A stretch of 5,316 nucleotides of DNA from an uncultured Oscillospiraceae bacterium (GTDB lineage: Bacteria; Bacillota; Clostridia; Oscillospirales; Acutalibacteraceae), in contig CAJUSM010000091.1 of assembly GCA_910588935.1 (NCBI GenBank), positions 1 to 5,316 on the forward strand. Direction: 5' to 3'. A program made the translations under genes and the position numbers. The notes beneath the pieces were generated by a model, which saw only the letters and a list, made by a program, of their open reading frames with translations, was not told the origin of the DNA and did not search any database. Below are positions 1 to 5,316 of the stretch, in pieces. Position 1 is the stretch's first letter. The number at the start of each line of letters is the position of its first letter.

Positions 1-303
1 GTACTGAGAAAGGCCCAGCCGGGTGTGGAGCTGGGGGGCAAAGCGGATTTCCGCGTATAGCAGGCCCTGTTGGTCCAGGCTGCGGCAAAGGCTGCGGGTG
101 GCGTGGGTGAGAGCCGGGGCGGTTTGAAGCAGGGCAACAGGCAGTTCAAAACAGCCCAGGTAGTCGTTTAGGCTCTGGCAATCCTCAGGGGCTTTTAAGG
201 CGGACTCCAGGTTTTCCGGGAGGGGGACCTGGTCCATTTCAGCCAGTTCCCGGGCCAGCTGGGGGGAAAGGGAGCCGTCCAGGTGCAGATGCAGGTCGAT
301 CAT
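1..303 (-). CDS. add: Adenosine deaminase, N-terminal part (cut by left window edge)
   Basis: Metal-dependent amidohydrolase that would convert adenosine (or deoxyadenosine) to inosine in cytoplasmic purine salvage. Only the first 101 residues are in the window. The protein opens MIDLHLHLDGSL: the His-x-His pair at residues 5 and 7 is the zinc-binding motif on the first strand of the TIM barrel, and the following Asp-Gly-Ser is typical of the adenosine deaminase family. A second family signature, YAEIRFAPQ, is at residues 83-91. The ATG start at 303 is supported by a strong AAAGGAGGA ribosome binding site about 7 bases upstream. It lies 74 bases downstream of the feoB stop on the same strand, with no convincing terminator or promoter between, so it may be read with feoAB. 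Family members acting on adenine or other aminated substrates share these N-terminal motifs, and the substrate-specific residues lie outside the window. Confidence 0.88.
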   Translation of the reverse strand, partial: MIDLHLHLDGSLSPQLARELAEMDQVPLPENLESALKAPEDCQSLNDYLGCFELPVALLQTAPALTHATRSLCRSLDQQGLLYAEIRFAPQLHTRLGLSQY

Positions 304-377
304 GGGAGAGTCCTCCTTTTTTTATTTCAGGCATGAAGCGGGCTCTTTCCGCCTATTTTGCCAGTGCACCGCCAAAA

Positions 378-2453
378 TTACCATACCAGCAGTGCTAGGC
401 GATATACCACAAAGCTTACCGCCCAGGCCACTGCTACCTGGAACACCGCGGCAAATATCATCCACCGCCAGCTGCCCGTCTCTTTCCGTATGGTGGCCAG
501 CGTGGCCGCGCAGGGGATATACAGCAGGGAAAAGCTCATGAGCGCCAAGGCATTGGCCGGGCCAAAGCCCATGCCTCCCAGGATGGCGGAAAGGCTGGCC
601 ATGCCCGCGGCAGAGTTCACATTGTTTACGCTGAACAGCACCGCGCAGCTGGAGACTACCACCTCTTTGGCGGAAACCCCGGCAATCAGCGCTACCACAA
701 TCTGCCAATAGCCCAAACCCACCGGGGCAAAGAAGGGCACAAGCCACCGCCCCAGCAGAGAGCCAAAGGTGTTAGACATATCTGTAGAATAGCCGGAAGG
801 CCCAAAGTTCAGCAGCGCCCACATAATAATGGAGGCCACAAAGATTACTGTGCCCGCCCGGGTTAAATAGTCCTTTACCTTTTCCCACACATAGATGAAA
901 ATAGTATGGGCGCTGGGGGCCTTGTACTCCGGCAGCTCGATGAGCAGGCCGCTGCCCTCCTTTTTCTCCGGGTCAAACAGCCGCATTACAAAGGCGGCGG
1001 CCACTGCCACCAGTACGCCCAGCAGGTACATGGAGTAAGCGGCCAGCATGGCGTGGTCTGGGAAAAACATTTGGGAAAAGAGCACATAGATAGGCAGCCT
1101 GGCGCTGCAGGACATAAAGGGGGTAATCAGCATGGTTTTGTACCGGTCCCTCTTGTTTTCTAGGGCCCGAGAGGCCATAATGGCCGGCACACTGCACCCA
1201 AAGCCCAGAATCATAGGGATAAAGGCCCGGCCAGAGAGCCCCAGCCGGCCCATAATGCCATCCATAACATAGGCCACCCGGGCCATGTAGCCGCTGTCCT
1301 CTAAAAAGGCCAGGGCCAAAAACAGGATGATAATATTGGGCAAAAAGGTGAGAATACCCCCCACCCCGGTGATAATGCCATCTACAATAAGGGAGGTAAG
1401 CATGGGGGCCACCCCCAAGGCCTCCAGCCAGCGGAGGACGCCGCCGGAGAACAAGTCCAGCCCCATTTGGAAGTACTCTTTCAGCCAGTCGCCTACCGTG
1501 AAGGTGAGAAAGAAAACCAGGGCCATAATCAGCAGGAAAACCGGCAGGCCCAAAATGCTGTGGGTAAGCAGGGCGTCGGCTTTGTCGGTGACGGCGGATT
1601 TTTCCTCCTTATTCACCATAACCTCCTGGATGATTTCATCGATAAAGTCGTATTTTTGGTTGATAATATCCGGCTCATAGCTTCTGTCCAGCACATCGGG
1701 GCGGTTTACCGGATATTTTTCCAGGATTTCCTCATCCCCCTCCAGCAGCTTAATGGCATACCAGCGGTAATTCCCCAGGTCGGGGTACCTGCCTTGGAGC
1801 TCATCCATAAGCTGGTCAATTTTGTCCTCGATAAGGTCGCTGTACACCATGGCAAACTCGCTGTGGTGCTGGTGCCTGTGGCGGGACCGGGTGCTCTGGG
1901 TAAAGGAGCCGGCCTCCTCGCTGCCGTGGTGGTGGATAAGGGGGGTATCGGAGGGACAGCCCACATGGTGGGCTGCGGCGTGCATTAGGATATCCAGGCC
2001 GGTTTTCCGCCGGGCGGAAACGGGGATTACCGGGATGCCAAGCATTTCCGGCAGGCGGTGGGTGTCAATCTCCATGCCCCGTTTTTCCACAATATCCATC
2101 ATGTTTAGGGCCAGGATGACAGGCTTGCCCAGCTCGATAAGCTGCAGGGTAAGGTAGAGGTTCCGCTGCAGGGCAGAGGCGTCTGCCACATCAATAATCA
2201 CATCCACCTCGTCGCTAAGAATGTACTGCCTGGTAACCTGCTCCTCCATGGTATAGCAGGTCAGGCTGTAGGCCCCGGGCAGGTCCACCAGGCGGTAATC
2301 GCTGTTGTGGAACTGAAAGCGGCCCTCCTTTTTTTCTACAGTAACCCCTGGCCAGTTGGCTACCTTTAGGTTCGCGCCGGTGTAGGCGTTAAAAAGGGTG
2401 GTTTTGCCGCAATTGGGATTGCCCGCAAAGCCAATGGAAATTTCATGAGGCAT
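378..2453 (-). CDS. feoB: Ferrous iron transport protein B (GTPase-linked Fe2+ permease)
   Basis: Inner-membrane Fe(II) transporter of 691 residues, full length for a Firmicutes FeoB. The N-terminal G domain shows G1 GNPNCGKTT (11-19), G2 Thr38 in PGVTVE, G3 DLPG (57-60), G4 NMMD (117-120) and G5 SAR (146-148). A helical GDI-like domain follows (about 200-280), then the polytopic membrane part from about residue 298. The membrane part carries the two Gate regions: GFGCSVPAIMASR (417-429, Cys420), MSCSARLPIY (447-456, Cys449), AGVSAKEVVVSS (591-602) and IPCAATLATIRKE near 646-658 (Cys648). A charged cytosolic loop lies near 493-512. The joint between G and GDI domains carries ten histidines within residues 158-197, which is unusual. 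The ATG at 2453 has a purine-rich AAGGGGGGAAG site a few bases upstream. The frame overlaps the end of feoA by 11 bases, suggesting translational coupling. The protein ends soon after the last membrane helix, without a Cys-rich tail. Confidence 0.97.
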   Translation of the reverse strand: MPHEISIGFAGNPNCGKTTLFNAYTGANLKVANWPGVTVEKKEGRFQFHNSDYRLVDLPGAYSLTCYTMEEQVTRQYILSDEVDVIIDVADASALQRNLYLTLQLIELGKPVILALNMMDIVEKRGMEIDTHRLPEMLGIPVIPVSARRKTGLDILMHAAAHHVGCPSDTPLIHHHGSEEAGSFTQSTRSRHRHQHHSEFAMVYSDLIEDKIDQLMDELQGRYPDLGNYRWYAIKLLEGDEEILEKYPVNRPDVLDRSYEPDIINQKYDFIDEIIQEVMVNKEEKSAVTDKADALLTHSILGLPVFLLIMALVFFLTFTVGDWLKEYFQMGLDLFSGGVLRWLEALGVAPMLTSLIVDGIITGVGGILTFLPNIIILFLALAFLEDSGYMARVAYVMDGIMGRLGLSGRAFIPMILGFGCSVPAIMASRALENKRDRYKTMLITPFMSCSARLPIYVLFSQMFFPDHAMLAAYSMYLLGVLVAVAAAFVMRLFDPEKKEGSGLLIELPEYKAPSAHTIFIYVWEKVKDYLTRAGTVIFVASIIMWALLNFGPSGYSTDMSNTFGSLLGRWLVPFFAPVGLGYWQIVVALIAGVSAKEVVVSSCAVLFSVNNVNSAAGMASLSAILGGMGFGPANALALMSFSLLYIPCAATLATIRKETGSWRWMIFAAVFQVAVAWAVSFVVYRLALLVW

Positions 2454-2685
2454 TTTCTTCCCCCCTTACAGTAATATTGGCGGCAATTTTCATGCTGACG
2501 GCAAAGCGGGTGCCCCGAACTGTAATAATCATGGCCCCCAGCCGCCGGGAACCTTTTTTTCGCAGCACGGCCACAGTGCTGCCGGCAATAAGCCCCAAAG
2601 CCTCCAGCCGGCGGGAGAGCTCTAGGGGCAGGTCCAAAGAGTCTACCTGGCAGCGCCTGCCAGGGGCGCAGTCGATTAGTTTCAT
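2443..2685 (-). CDS. feoA: Ferrous iron transport protein A (FeoA, SH3-like)
   Basis: Small cytosolic partner of FeoB, 80 residues with the start chosen here, normal for the family. It begins MKLIDCAPG, matching the usual FeoA opening, has the central RRLEALGLIAGSTVAVL segment (25-41) and ends with the beta-strand motif RGTRFAVSMKIAANITV (57-73), all typical of the SH3-like FeoA fold. An in-frame ATG two codons upstream, at 2691, is less likely to be the start: the AGGAGG site lies only 1 base from it but 7 bases from the ATG at 2685. The stop codon lies inside the feoB frame. FeoA is known to support FeoB-dependent Fe(II) uptake, probably by contacting FeoB. No feoC-like gene is visible. Transcription probably starts just before the ribosome binding site. 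Confidence 0.95.
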   Translation of the reverse strand: MKLIDCAPGRRCQVDSLDLPLELSRRLEALGLIAGSTVAVLRKKGSRRLGAMIITVRGTRFAVSMKIAANITVRGEENAS

Positions 2686-2692
2686 AGCCATT

Positions 2693-2698
2693 CCTCCT
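2693..2698 (-). promoter_or_regulatory. feoA ribosome binding site (decides the start)
   Basis: On the minus strand the hexamer AGGAGG lies 1 base before the ATG at 2691 and 7 bases before the in-frame ATG at 2685. Only the second spacing is normal, so translation most likely begins at 2685, giving the canonical FeoA N-terminus MKLID. Confidence 0.85.
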
Positions 2699-2705
2699 AT
2701 GAAGA

Positions 2706-2734
2706 ATTTTAATACGGCGGGCTGGTAATGTCAA
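2706..2734 (-). promoter_or_regulatory. sigma-A promoter of feoA-feoB(-add)
   Basis: Read on the minus strand: a perfect -35 TTGACA (2729-2734), 17-base spacer, and -10 TAAAAT (2706-2711, five of six consensus bases). Transcription would start near 2698-2700, almost at the ribosome binding site, leaving about 14 bases before the feoA start. No clear Fur box (GATAATGATAATCATTATC type) overlaps it, so the iron-dependent regulator cannot be named from the sequence. Confidence 0.8.
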
Positions 2735-2807
2735 TGCGCGGGGCGGATTTTTATAAGGGATAACAGGCGCTGCTTTTTGCTTTTCCCTTCCATCCTGGCA
2801 AATTCTT

Positions 2808-2816
2808 TGTTATAAT
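2808..2816 (+). promoter_or_regulatory. Extended -10 promoter in front of glpK
   Basis: TGTTATAAT is an extended -10 element (TG, one base, then perfect TATAAT at 2811-2816). No good -35 is seen at normal spacing: the best is TTCCAT at 2788-2793 with 17 bases between. Extended -10 promoters can work without one. Transcription would start near 2823, giving an 80-base leader that includes the dyad at 2832-2852. A second TATAAT at 2863-2868 lacks a -35 and a correctly spaced TG, and is a weaker candidate. Confidence 0.6.
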
Positions 2817-2831
2817 ATGCACGGGGTATGG

Positions 2832-2852
2832 TGCCTGGCAGAACGCCTGGCA
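2832..2852 (+). promoter_or_regulatory. Imperfect dyad before glpK (possible operator or leader hairpin)
   Basis: The stretch TGCCTGGC-AGAAC-GCCTGGCA is symmetrical apart from a central T:T mismatch in each arm: TGCC pairs with GGCA, and GGC with GCC, around a 5-base loop. It also contains two direct copies of CCTGGCA (2834-2840 and 2846-2852); a third copy is at 2794-2800, upstream of the -10 element. Lying about 10-30 bases after the predicted start site, it could be a repressor operator or an RNA hairpin acting on glpK. No regulator gene is in the window, so the role is inferred. Confidence 0.4.
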
Positions 2853-2862
2853 TGGCTCCATG
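2851..2862. repeat. Palindrome CATGG-CT-CCATG upstream of glpK
   Basis: A 12-base inverted repeat with 5-base arms directly abuts the 21-base dyad and the downstream TATAAT (2863-2868). It may be part of the same protein-binding region, or a chance palindrome; only the symmetry is seen. Confidence 0.3.
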
Positions 2863-2902
2863 TATAATTATATGGGTTTTATTATGAAAAGGGAGGGTCT
2901 AT

Positions 2903-4396
2903 ATGACAGTAGGCAAATATATCCTGTCCATTGACCAGGGAACCACCAGCTCCCGGGCTGTGCTTTTCGACGCCCTGGGAGGTGTGGCCGGCATGGGCCA
3001 AAAGGAGTTTCGCCAGCTCTACCCCCAGCCTGGGTATGTGGAGCACGACGGGGTACAGATTTTGCAGACCACCATTTATGCCATGCGCCAGGCTGTGGCG
3101 GCTGCAGGGGCGGCTGCAGGCGATATTGCGGCCATTAGCATTACAAACCAGCGGGAGACTGTGGTGGCTTGGGATTCCGCCACGGGCATTCCTGTGTGCA
3201 ACGCCATTGTTTGGCAGTGCAGGCGCACCGCGCCAGAGTGTGAAAGGCTTCGGGCCGCAGGGCTGGCCCGGTACATTAAGGATGTTACCGGCCTGCTGAT
3301 CGACCCCTATTTTTCCGGCACTAAGATGAAGTGGATTTTGGACCATGTGCCCGCCGCCCGAGATCTGGCGGGCAAGGGCCGGCTGCGCTTGGGTACCATT
3401 GACTGCTGGCTGGCCTATTCCCTAACCCAGGGACAGGCCTTTGTCACCGATGTTTCCAATGCCTCGAGAACTATGCTTTTCGATATTAACCGCCAGTGCT
3501 GGGACCAGACCCTGCTAAAGGAGCTGGGCATTCCGGAAAGCGCCCTGCCTCAGGTGGTGGAGTGCGGCCAAGTGGTGGGCATGTGCGGCAAAGACGTGCT
3601 GGGCAGGGAAATACCCATTGCGGGAATGGCGGGAGACCAGCACGCCGCGCTTTTTGGGCAGTGCTGCTTTGAAAAAGGCATGGCGAAGAACACCTACGGC
3701 ACAGGCTGCTTTGTGTTGATGAATACCGGGGAGGCCCCGGTAAAATCGGAGGGGCTGCTTACCACCATTGCCTGGAAACTGAAGGGGAAAACGGTTTATG
3801 CCCTGGAGGGCTCGGCCTTTAACGCGGGGTCGGCCATTCAGTGGCTGCGGGACGAGCTGGAGATTATTGCCACGCCCCAAGAGGCCGACCGGCTGGCAGA
3901 GACAGTGGCGGACACTGGCGGGGTCAGTTTTGTGCCTGCCTTTACAGGCTTGGGAGCGCCCTACTGGGATATGTACGCCCGGGGCGCCCTGCTGGGGGTG
4001 ACAAGGGGGACAAAGCGGGCCCACCTGTGCCGGGCTGTGCTGGAGAGCATTGCCCTGGAGAGCTGGGACCTGGTAAAGACCATGGAAAAGGAATCTGGGG
4101 TTCCCCTTGCCCAGCTGCGGGTAGACGGGGGCGCTTCCCGCAGCCGGTTCCTAATGCAGTACCAGGCGGATATTTTGGACTGCCGGGTAACCAGGCCCCT
4201 CTGTTTGGAGACCACTGCCCTAGGCTCGGCCATGCTGGCAGGGCTTACAGTAGGGCTGTGGGAGAGCCAGGAGGAACTGGGGGCCCTTTGGCGGGAGGAC
4301 GAGGTGTTTTTGCCAGACTACAGCCCGGAATGCCGCCAGGCAGATGTGGACCGCTGGCACAAGGCAGTGGGCAGGGCAAGGGACTGGGCAAAATAG
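2903..4396 (+). CDS. glpK: Glycerol kinase
   Basis: Cytosolic FGGY-family kinase that phosphorylates glycerol with ATP to sn-glycerol 3-phosphate, for glycolysis and lipid synthesis. It has 497 residues, standard length. Seen motifs: N-terminal phosphate-binding YILSIDQGTTSSRAVLFD (6-23); glycerol-contacting Arg84-Glu85 in NQRETVVAWD, Tyr136 in IDPYFSGTK and Asp245-Gln246 in GMAGDQ (same numbering as the E. coli enzyme); TGLGAPYWD (348-356); and the nucleotide-binding VDGG (407-410). The ATG at 2903 has a GGGAGG site 6 bases upstream. In Gram-positive glycerol kinases a histidine near residue 231, before the VPIAG strand, is phosphorylated by HPr. Here the aligned residue appears to be Asp231, and the fructose-bisphosphate loop of the E. 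coli enzyme is also not evident, so known modes of control may be absent. No glpF or glpD/glpO neighbour is in the window; the gene is divergent from feoA. Confidence 0.97.
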   Translation: MTVGKYILSIDQGTTSSRAVLFDALGGVAGMGQKEFRQLYPQPGYVEHDGVQILQTTIYAMRQAVAAAGAAAGDIAAISITNQRETVVAWDSATGIPVCNAIVWQCRRTAPECERLRAAGLARYIKDVTGLLIDPYFSGTKMKWILDHVPAARDLAGKGRLRLGTIDCWLAYSLTQGQAFVTDVSNASRTMLFDINRQCWDQTLLKELGIPESALPQVVECGQVVGMCGKDVLGREIPIAGMAGDQHAALFGQCCFEKGMAKNTYGTGCFVLMNTGEAPVKSEGLLTTIAWKLKGKTVYALEGSAFNAGSAIQWLRDELEIIATPQEADRLAETVADTGGVSFVPAFTGLGAPYWDMYARGALLGVTRGTKRAHLCRAVLESIALESWDLVKTMEKESGVPLAQLRVDGGASRSRFLMQYQADILDCRVTRPLCLETTALGSAMLAGLTVGLWESQEELGALWREDEVFLPDYSPECRQADVDRWHKAVGRARDWAK

Positions 4397-4672
4397 ATAA
4401 AAAAAGGTAGAAAGAATTGGGCTGGGTTCCGCTAGTTCCAAAGGGAGCGGCAGGGAACTTTCAGGGGATATGGGAGGGGTCTGGAGATTTCTTTTGAAAA
4501 AATGGTAACAATTTTGTAATCATTTGTACATAATTAGGGGTGTTTCTTCAACAAAGCTTTAGGGTAAAAATTGGATTTTCCCTAGAAAAATCTGGAGTTT
4601 TGGCGAATTGCATGAAGAGGATTTCCTGGATTTTCCGCAGATTTTTGGGCAGGGCGAATAAAAAAGAAGTGG

Positions 4673-4702
4673 TTGACTTTCCGTTACTGCGCATGATATA
4701 AT
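4673..4702 (+). promoter_or_regulatory. Strong sigma-A promoter of the lipoprotein gene
   Basis: TTGACT (4673-4678, five of six -35 bases), an 18-base spacer, and perfect TATAAT (4697-4702) preceded by TG plus one base, making an extended -10. Transcription would begin near 4709, giving about 200 bases of untranslated leader before the ATG at 4910. Such a good promoter agrees with the high expression usual for transporter binding lipoproteins. Confidence 0.82.
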
Positions 4703-4782
4703 AATTGCACAAGAGAACAGGGGTTTTCGGTGAGTTTTTGCACGATGTAGTAAAATTATGTATACCTGCTTCACATTCTGTT

Positions 4783-4800
4783 CCAATGGGCGCCCATTGG
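4783..4800. repeat. Perfect 18-base palindrome CCAATGGGC/GCCCATTGG
   Basis: All nine base pairs of this inverted repeat are perfect. In RNA it can form a 7-base-pair stem closed by a GCGC loop. It lies in the leader of the lipoprotein gene, 4 bases before a second perfect stem-loop. It could be an RNA hairpin, a protein-binding operator, or part of a dispersed palindromic repeat. No T-tract follows, so it is not a terminator. Confidence 0.75.
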
Positions 4801-4804
4801 CTTG

Positions 4805-4827
4805 CGTAACTTTCAAAGAAAGTTACG
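4805..4827. repeat. Perfect stem-loop, 10-base arms around AAA
   Basis: CGTAACTTTC and GAAAGTTACG are exact reverse complements separated by AAA. No run of T follows on the plus strand (next bases ATGCCACGCC), so it does not look like an intrinsic terminator for either direction. Together with the adjoining 18-base palindrome it forms a compact double-hairpin module of about 45 bases. Confidence 0.75.
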
Positions 4828-4909
4828 ATGCCACGCCTGATTTACTAAGGGTCTAATTTCATTGACCATATTTATTACTAAACTCATTTCACTTTAAGGA
4901 GGCAATTCC

Positions 4910-5316
4910 ATGAAGAAGCGTTCCATTGCTTTGTTGCTGGCAATCGCCATGCTGTTCACTCTGGTGCTCAGCGCTTGCGGCGACGACGGCTCCAGCAGCA
5001 GTGCAAGCACCCCCAGCAGCTCCGCTGCAGAGGACACAACCGACTCCAGCACTGCTGGCGGCGAAGAATCTTCCGAAGCTGGCGAAACATCCAGCGCGGC
5101 TACTTCCGGCGGCAAGCTGGTTGCCGAGGGCCTTACCACTGAGGTGGGCACTCCCCGTGAGCAGACCCTGGTTGTTGAGTGCCAGAACTCTACAGACGTT
5201 GCCGGTCAGTTTAACACTTACATGACCGGTACCCCCACTGGTTTTGGTATTCATCAGCTGATGAGCACCCACATGTGGGAAATGAACACCGCCGCCGGCC
5301 ATCAGTTCGGCGAGGC
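4910..5316 (+). CDS. Lipoprotein, probable family 5 ABC transporter substrate-binding protein (cut by right edge)
   Basis: The first 135 codons of a secreted lipoprotein. Residues 1-22 form a signal peptide: basic MKKR, hydrophobic core, and lipobox LSAC with Cys23 as the lipid-modified first mature residue. Residues 24-68 are a low-complexity Ser/Thr/Ala/Glu/Gly linker, as common in clostridial surface lipoproteins. The folded domain begins near residue 79 with GTPREQTLVVECQN (80-93), followed by FNTYMTGTPTGFGIHQL (101-117) and MWEMNTAAG (122-130). This pattern of PR-x-x-TL, then HQL, then an N-T-A-x-G segment resembles family 5 (peptide/oligopeptide-type) solute-binding proteins of clostridia. 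The ATG at 4910 has a perfect AAGGAGG 7 bases upstream. Permease and ATPase genes would be expected further right. The ligand cannot be told, and the family call rests on short N-terminal similarity recalled from memory. Confidence 0.72.
   Translation, partial: MKKRSIALLLAIAMLFTLVLSACGDDGSSSSASTPSSSAAEDTTDSSTAGGEESSEAGETSSAATSGGKLVAEGLTTEVGTPREQTLVVECQNSTDVAGQFNTYMTGTPTGFGIHQLMSTHMWEMNTAAGHQFGE

Larger units (their letters stand above)
4397..4909. other. Gene-free intergenic region between glpK and the lipoprotein gene
   Basis: This stretch of about 510 bases has no credible protein gene and is visibly richer in A and T than its neighbours. The left part (4397-4670) holds a modest stem-loop at 4429-4450 (CCGC/GCGG and TTCC/GGGA with a TAG bulge) but no following T-tract, so a factor-independent terminator for glpK is not demonstrated. 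The rest of that part is A- and T-run sequence in which nothing is recognised. The right part holds the promoter at 4673-4702 and a long structured leader, listed separately. Confidence 0.7.
4709..4909 (+). promoter_or_regulatory. Long structured 5' leader of the lipoprotein gene
   Basis: About 200 transcribed bases precede the coding region. They include two perfect stem-loops (4783-4800 and 4805-4827) and possible longer-range pairing: GAACAGGG (4715-4722) with TTCTGTTC (4776-4783), and inside it GTGAG (4730-4734) with TTCAC (4770-4774). The left pairing would share base 4783 with the first palindrome, so the two folds could compete at their border. No known riboswitch class is recognised. 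The ribosome binding site AAGGAGG (4896-4902) looks unpaired with the strong hairpins. Whether the leader regulates anything is inference. Confidence 0.45.

Noticed and set aside
304..377. Terminator between feoB and add
   Set aside because: Only short, competing 4-base stems can be drawn on the minus strand, and the A-run there is in the wrong orientation for a U-tract.
1467..1988. 173-codon plus-strand open frame and other long frames opposite feoB and glpK
   Set aside because: They are antisense or frame-shifted shadows of clearly recognised genes, with low-complexity or non-protein-like translations and no supporting ribosome binding sites.
2751..2763. TTATAAGGGATAA as a metal-regulator (Fur/DtxR-type) box for feo
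   Set aside because: The arms are only 4 bases and the sequence does not match known Fur or DtxR consensus; it also lies upstream of the -35 element.
4429..4458. Possible glpK terminator stem-loop
   Set aside because: The stem is bulged and no T-tract follows, so it does not meet the pattern of an intrinsic terminator.
4559..4816. 85-codon minus-strand open frame in the intergenic region
   Set aside because: It starts with TTG, has no ribosome binding site, runs through the strong plus-strand promoter and one of the palindromes, and resembles no known family.
4862..4890. TTGACC as a second promoter close to the lipoprotein gene
   Set aside because: No acceptable -10 element exists at 16-18 bases downstream, whereas the promoter at 4673-4702 is far better.
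1..5316. CRISPR array, tRNA or rRNA gene, insertion sequence, transposase, attachment site
   Set aside because: No regularly spaced repeats, cloverleaf-forming tRNA sequence, rRNA segment, transposase motif or flanking target duplication was seen.

Overview
The window looks like a chromosomal segment of a GC-rich, low-oxygen Firmicute, most likely a clostridial gut-type bacterium of the Oscillospirales/Ruminococcaceae kind. That is inferred from strong AGGAGG-type ribosome binding sites, sigma-A-type promoters, a compact clostridial FeoA/FeoB pair, and a lipoprotein with a long Ser/Thr/Glu-rich linker. The exact genus cannot be read from the sequence.

Layout: positions 1-2685 hold a leftward (minus-strand) cluster, feoA - feoB - add. 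FeoA and FeoB are the ferrous iron uptake system, with reading frames overlapping by 11 bases. The downstream gene is the N-terminal 101 codons of an adenosine deaminase that runs off the left edge. A near-consensus promoter (TTGACA, 17-base spacer, TAAAAT) sits directly upstream of feoA and would give a very short leader.

Positions 2686-2902 are a divergent intergenic region. Besides the feo promoter it carries an extended -10 promoter facing right, followed by an imperfect 21-base dyad and a CATGG/CCATG palindrome. These lie in front of glpK (2903-4396, plus strand), a complete glycerol kinase.

Positions 4397-4909 are a gene-free, AT-richer stretch. Its right half has a strong promoter (TTGACT, 18-base spacer, TGATATAAT) and a roughly 200-base untranslated leader holding two perfect stem-loops and possible longer-range pairing. 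This leader precedes a lipoprotein gene cut by the right edge, which looks like a family 5 (peptide-type) ABC transporter substrate-binding protein.

Functionally the genes are ordinary housekeeping and uptake: iron import, purine salvage, glycerol phosphorylation and solute uptake. No new enzyme system is evident. The parts most worth a second look are the structured leader of the lipoprotein gene, the histidine-rich insert in FeoB, and the operator-like repeats before glpK.
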